A stretch of 64,000 nucleotides of DNA, taken from contig NC_065919.1 of assembly GCF_024586455.1 (NCBI RefSeq), positions 36,432,839-36,496,838 of the forward strand. The letters are read 5' to 3'. How positions within the stretch are numbered: position 1 is the stretch's first letter; each line of letters starts with the position of its first letter. The position numbers and the translations under genes are program-made. The notes beneath the pieces were generated by a model. The model was given only the letters and a program-made list of their open reading frames with translations, did no database searches and was not told the DNA's origin. The stretch comes from Bactrocera neohumeralis (lineage: Eukaryota > Arthropoda > Insecta > Diptera > Tephritidae). Shown one piece after another: positions 60,933 to 64,000 of this stretch.

Positions 60933-61989
60933 CTAAACAAACGCGCTCCCGGACGAACGGACCCACGCACACATTCACGTGTGCACAAGCAGCGGAAATC
61001 AGCGTGCGCGTCGGAAATGCGATAACGAACATGGCGAGTTATGTGTTGTTGGATGTGATGAGCAGCATCGTTATTATGGAAGCAGGAAAGTAGCAAATAT
61101 CCCAAGTAGAAAAACAAATAACAAAATTAACAGCAACATCTATGTGGATAAAGGAGGCTAAAGGTTGCTTGCTCTATGTCGCTTAAGAGCTTTTCTATGG
61201 AAGATACGTGGACCAGAAAACTTTTACCACCGGATAGAGGAATTTCAAGTTCAATTAACGAAAAACCGAATGCGATTTATTTCAGTGAAATGGGGTTGTG
61301 AGGACTTTTACTTACATATACATATTTAAACACATAAAAAAATAAAAATATTCAAAACAGAAAAGGAAACTAAATGGGGGTTTAATTGAAGAATTTAAGT
61401 GCCATCCTTTTTATTAAGGTACTGTTTCTGTAAATTCTTTCTTTGGCGAGGATCTGCTCGATGGATAGAATTTATTAGAGTTATTCTAAACGGCACTAAC
61501 AATCACTGTAATCTGGTATACCTTACTATACATATATTAATAATATTATTTTAATCGGGCAACTTAGAAATTTAATCGAAATTAAAATGTGTTAAGTAAG
61601 TAGAGAAGGTAACAGGCTTGGGGAAAAACTTTAAAGAATGCCTTATGACTAACAAGTTTTTTCAAAAACCGGGCGATTAAAAAATCAAAGATGGTACATA
61701 TGCGTTACTTCAGAATCACTTTCTTTTAGCGAAAAGTTTAAATTTATTTTACTTTGGCCAAAACTCAAATGAGATTTGTTTTTATAATGATGCGGAATTG
61801 GGGGGTTGCAGGCCTTCCTCTTTTCTTGTATAATAAATGTCAACGTTCTTTGGGATATAGTGTATACATGAGTCAAAAAATATATATAATGGTTATATGT
61901 AAGTTGTTTATTAATTTTAACTTATTACCGTATCCAATATTATAAATTTTTGTTAAGATATCTTACATGTTTACCGATATATAGAATGT

Positions 61990-63110
61990 GTAATGCTACT
62001 GACGTATTTATTTATCACCGGATTTTGTCCATTTTCAATTACCAATGGACTTACAGCTGCAACTGAACCATTGGTTTTCGGAAAAAGCAAAAGAACAGCT
62101 GGTACGACGAGGAGGCCGTGTTGCAGCGTAGAGAAAACAGGCTGCCTACCTCGCAACGTTACGTTCGACCACAACACGTGCGGGATGGGATAGATACCGA
62201 GAGTTGAAAATGGAAGCGAGGCGTATTTGCAGACAGAAAAAGAAAGAGGCCGAAATGCGTGAGTATGAAGAGCTTGATAAGCCGGCCGACAGGGGTAATG
62301 CTCGAAAATTCTACGAAAAATGCGGCGGCTTACAGAAGGTTTCAAGACCGGAGCATACTCTTGTAGAACCCCCAAAGGTGATCTAGTCACCGATGACCAA
62401 AGCATACATAAATTATGGAGGGAACACTTCTCCAGCCTGCTTAATGGCAGTGAACGCACAACACCAGAAGAAGTCGAACCCGATTCCCCAATCGATGACG
62501 ATGGAGCAGACGTTCAATTGCCCGACCATGAAGAAGTTCGAATAGCAATTACCCGTCTGAAGAACAACAAAACAACGGGGGCCGATGATTGCCGGCCGAG
62601 CTATTCAAACACGGCGGCGAAGAACTGATAAGGAGCATGCGTCAGCTTCTTTGTAAAATATGGTCGGACGAAAGCATGCCCAACGATTGGAATTTAAGTG
62701 TGCTCTGCCCAATCCATTAAAAGGGAAACCCCACAATCTGCGCCAACTACCGTGGGATAAGCCTCCTCAACATCGCGTATAAGGTTCTATCGAGCGTATT
62801 GTGTGAAAGATTAAAGCCCATCGTCAAAAAACTGATGTAATTCACCATGCGCTACTGACGTTGAGCAACACCAAAAGCTCCGTCAGGATAGGGAAGGACC
62901 ACTCCGAGCCGTTCGATACTAAACGAGGTTTCAGACAAGGCGACTTTCTATCGTGCGACTTCTGCAATCTGCTGCTGAAGAAAATAATTCGAGCTGCAGA
63001 ATTTAATCGAGCAGATACAATTTTTTATAAGAGTGTACAGCTGCTGGCGTATGCCGATGGTATTGATATCATAAAAAGGTGTAATCGCATATTATTGTCC
63101 TAACTATCAA
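61990..63110 (+). mobile_element. Non-LTR retrotransposon, internally deleted RT
   Basis: Plus-strand order: linker (AYLATLRSTTTRAGWDRYRE, EMREYEELDKPADRGNARKF), LWREHFSSLLNGSE, RT motif 1 (ITRLKNNKTTGAD), then SMPNDWNLSVLCPIH, ANYRGISLLNIAYKVLSSVL. A deletion near 62,840 removes the first catalytic Asp block. RT motifs resume at FDTKRGFRQGDFLSCDFCN and AYADGIDI, where the catalytic Y-A-D-D reads Y-A-D-G. Stops and frameshifts throughout; inactive. It lies in the Dscam intron upstream of Ig8, antisense to the gene. Confidence 0.85.
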
Positions 63111-63327
63111 TCGCAGCAGATAACATAGTGGTGAGGGTGGAACAGTAAGGAGGTAACTTCTTTCTGGTGTCAACGCACAAAGGTAAGACTGACAGAGGAA
63201 AACAGCAGATATCCCGTATATGGTGCGATACCAACACGAGACATACCATATGGCTATACACAGACACAAACCCTAGGGGTGAGTAGCTATCGCAATATGT
63301 ATATCTGATATAGTCATCTAAGACATA

Positions 63328-63345
63328 TATATATATATATATTGG
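63328..63345. repeat. (AT)n microsatellite
   Basis: An uninterrupted ATATATATATATATATAT run next to the retrotransposon fragment. Confidence 0.8.
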
Positions 63346-64000
63346 GAGGAAGTCTTGGATCTAACACTATCTATAGAATCAGATAGTTTGGTGGTCGATG
63401 ACTGGAGGGTGTCCGAGAAGCCATCTACATATGTCGGATCACTTCTGTATACTCTTCAGAATTGGCGAGAAATCCAATACTCTCCTCCGATATCAAAACT
63501 CCAGGAAAGCAGGATGGGGTAAATTTTCTATGATAGCAATAAAAAGCTTAGAAGCAAGTAGGTTTAAAAATAGAATCAGTAATCCTTAAGAACAATGCGT
63601 AGATGGAGAGGTGGGTAAAAAAGGAAGTCCCCTCCTTGGTGGAACGGAGACCTTAAAAGCCATAGAACCCAATTGAGATAAGTGTTTGATGAGAGATATA
63701 CTACCAACCTCTGGCATCCATATAAAGATATCTTGAAGCTAAAAAGCAGTTAGGTAAGCAGTGGCAGAGTCATGGCAGTTTTTCTGCAAATCGATAGAAA
63801 GATGCAAAGAATCAACTAGACAGAGTAAGACACTGTCTAAGGAATACTTCAATACATATGTACATCTTGCCTAAACACGATGGTGCGAATGATTTTATAT
63901 CTATTAGCCTTGCTACATAGGCATAGATGAAAAGGTGTGCAGATGGGCACAACCGATATTTATGAACAGAATGATTACAGAATCAAATGGTTCAATCATG
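63340..64000 (+). mobile_element. Non-LTR retrotransposon endonuclease end (partial)
   Basis: Plus strand: DDWRVSE, then LSDH in MSDHFCILFRIGEKSNTLLR (W-x-V-x-x...S-D-H, end of the APE-type endonuclease), NSRKAGWGKFSMI, and further on VPSPWWNGDL-like sequence near 63,635. It runs off the window. Its relation to the element at 61,990 is unclear; it looks like a separate family, closer to the one at 5.0-7.4 kb. Confidence 0.65.

Noticed and set aside
61971..62459. 162-codon minus-strand frame
   Set aside because: It is the antisense of the retrotransposon linker and RT region on the plus strand, which has recognisable motifs.
60933..64000. Possible tandem alternative Ig7 exons upstream of Ig8
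   Set aside because: The minus strand here has no Ig-like frame. The interval is mostly non-LTR retrotransposon remnants.
1..64000. tRNA, rRNA, CRISPR arrays or bacterial-type operons
   Set aside because: None recognised by eye. The sequence is eukaryotic with spliced genes; a covariance-model scan would be needed to exclude a small tRNA.

Overview
This is AT-rich genomic DNA from an insect. The only ordinary gene is the 3' two-thirds of a Dscam-family cell-adhesion receptor, read on the minus strand. The repeats (a ~1 kb non-coding family ending in CAAGTAAGGAAGGG, several mariner, hAT and non-LTR fragments, short TIR elements) resemble those I associate with tephritid fruit flies (Bactrocera/Zeugodacus/Ceratitis). 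Dipteran origin is well supported by the Dscam-like protein; tephritid is inference from remembered repeat sequence.

Right half, about 60.9 kb down to 32.0 kb: seventeen Dscam exons lie in order on the minus strand. Every junction has AG/GT borders and matching codon phase. Together they encode Ig8, Ig9, FN3 1-4, Ig10, FN3 5-6, one transmembrane helix and most of a cytoplasmic tail rich in Gly/Ser and Gln. Ig1-7 and the signal peptide lie beyond 64,000. The terminal exon lies left of 32,051 and was not found. Introns range from about 63 nt to about 9 kb, and most of the large ones contain transposable elements. One cytoplasmic exon has two phase-equivalent donors, and its small intron has no stop, so up to three in-frame tail isoforms are possible.

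Transposons inside the Dscam introns: a near full-length but dead mariner (33.8-35.1 kb); a second copy of it carrying a piece of non-LTR retrotransposon (42.5-42.9 kb); two related internally deleted mariners in opposite orientation (37.1 and 58.2 kb); two hAT-like transposase fragments (45.6 and 57.9 kb); a TTAA-flanked and a TA-flanked TIR element (52.7 and 52.0 kb); a full ~1 kb family A repeat (50.6 kb); and several decayed non-LTR retrotransposons (39.4, 43.8, 62.0 and 63.3 kb).

Left half, 1-32 kb: no host exon recognised. It is a graveyard of repeats: a three-level nested insertion near 1.6-3.0 kb (mariner-like, hAT with a BED zinc-finger exon, then a TIR element), a decayed antisense non-LTR retrotransposon (5.0-7.4 kb), many repeat fragments, a full family A repeat (21.7 kb), an 841-bp TAA-flanked element with perfect 41-bp TIRs (31.1 kb), and an isolated 21-bp perfect hairpin (15.36 kb). 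This half is either the long last intron(s) and 3' flank of Dscam or intergenic DNA.
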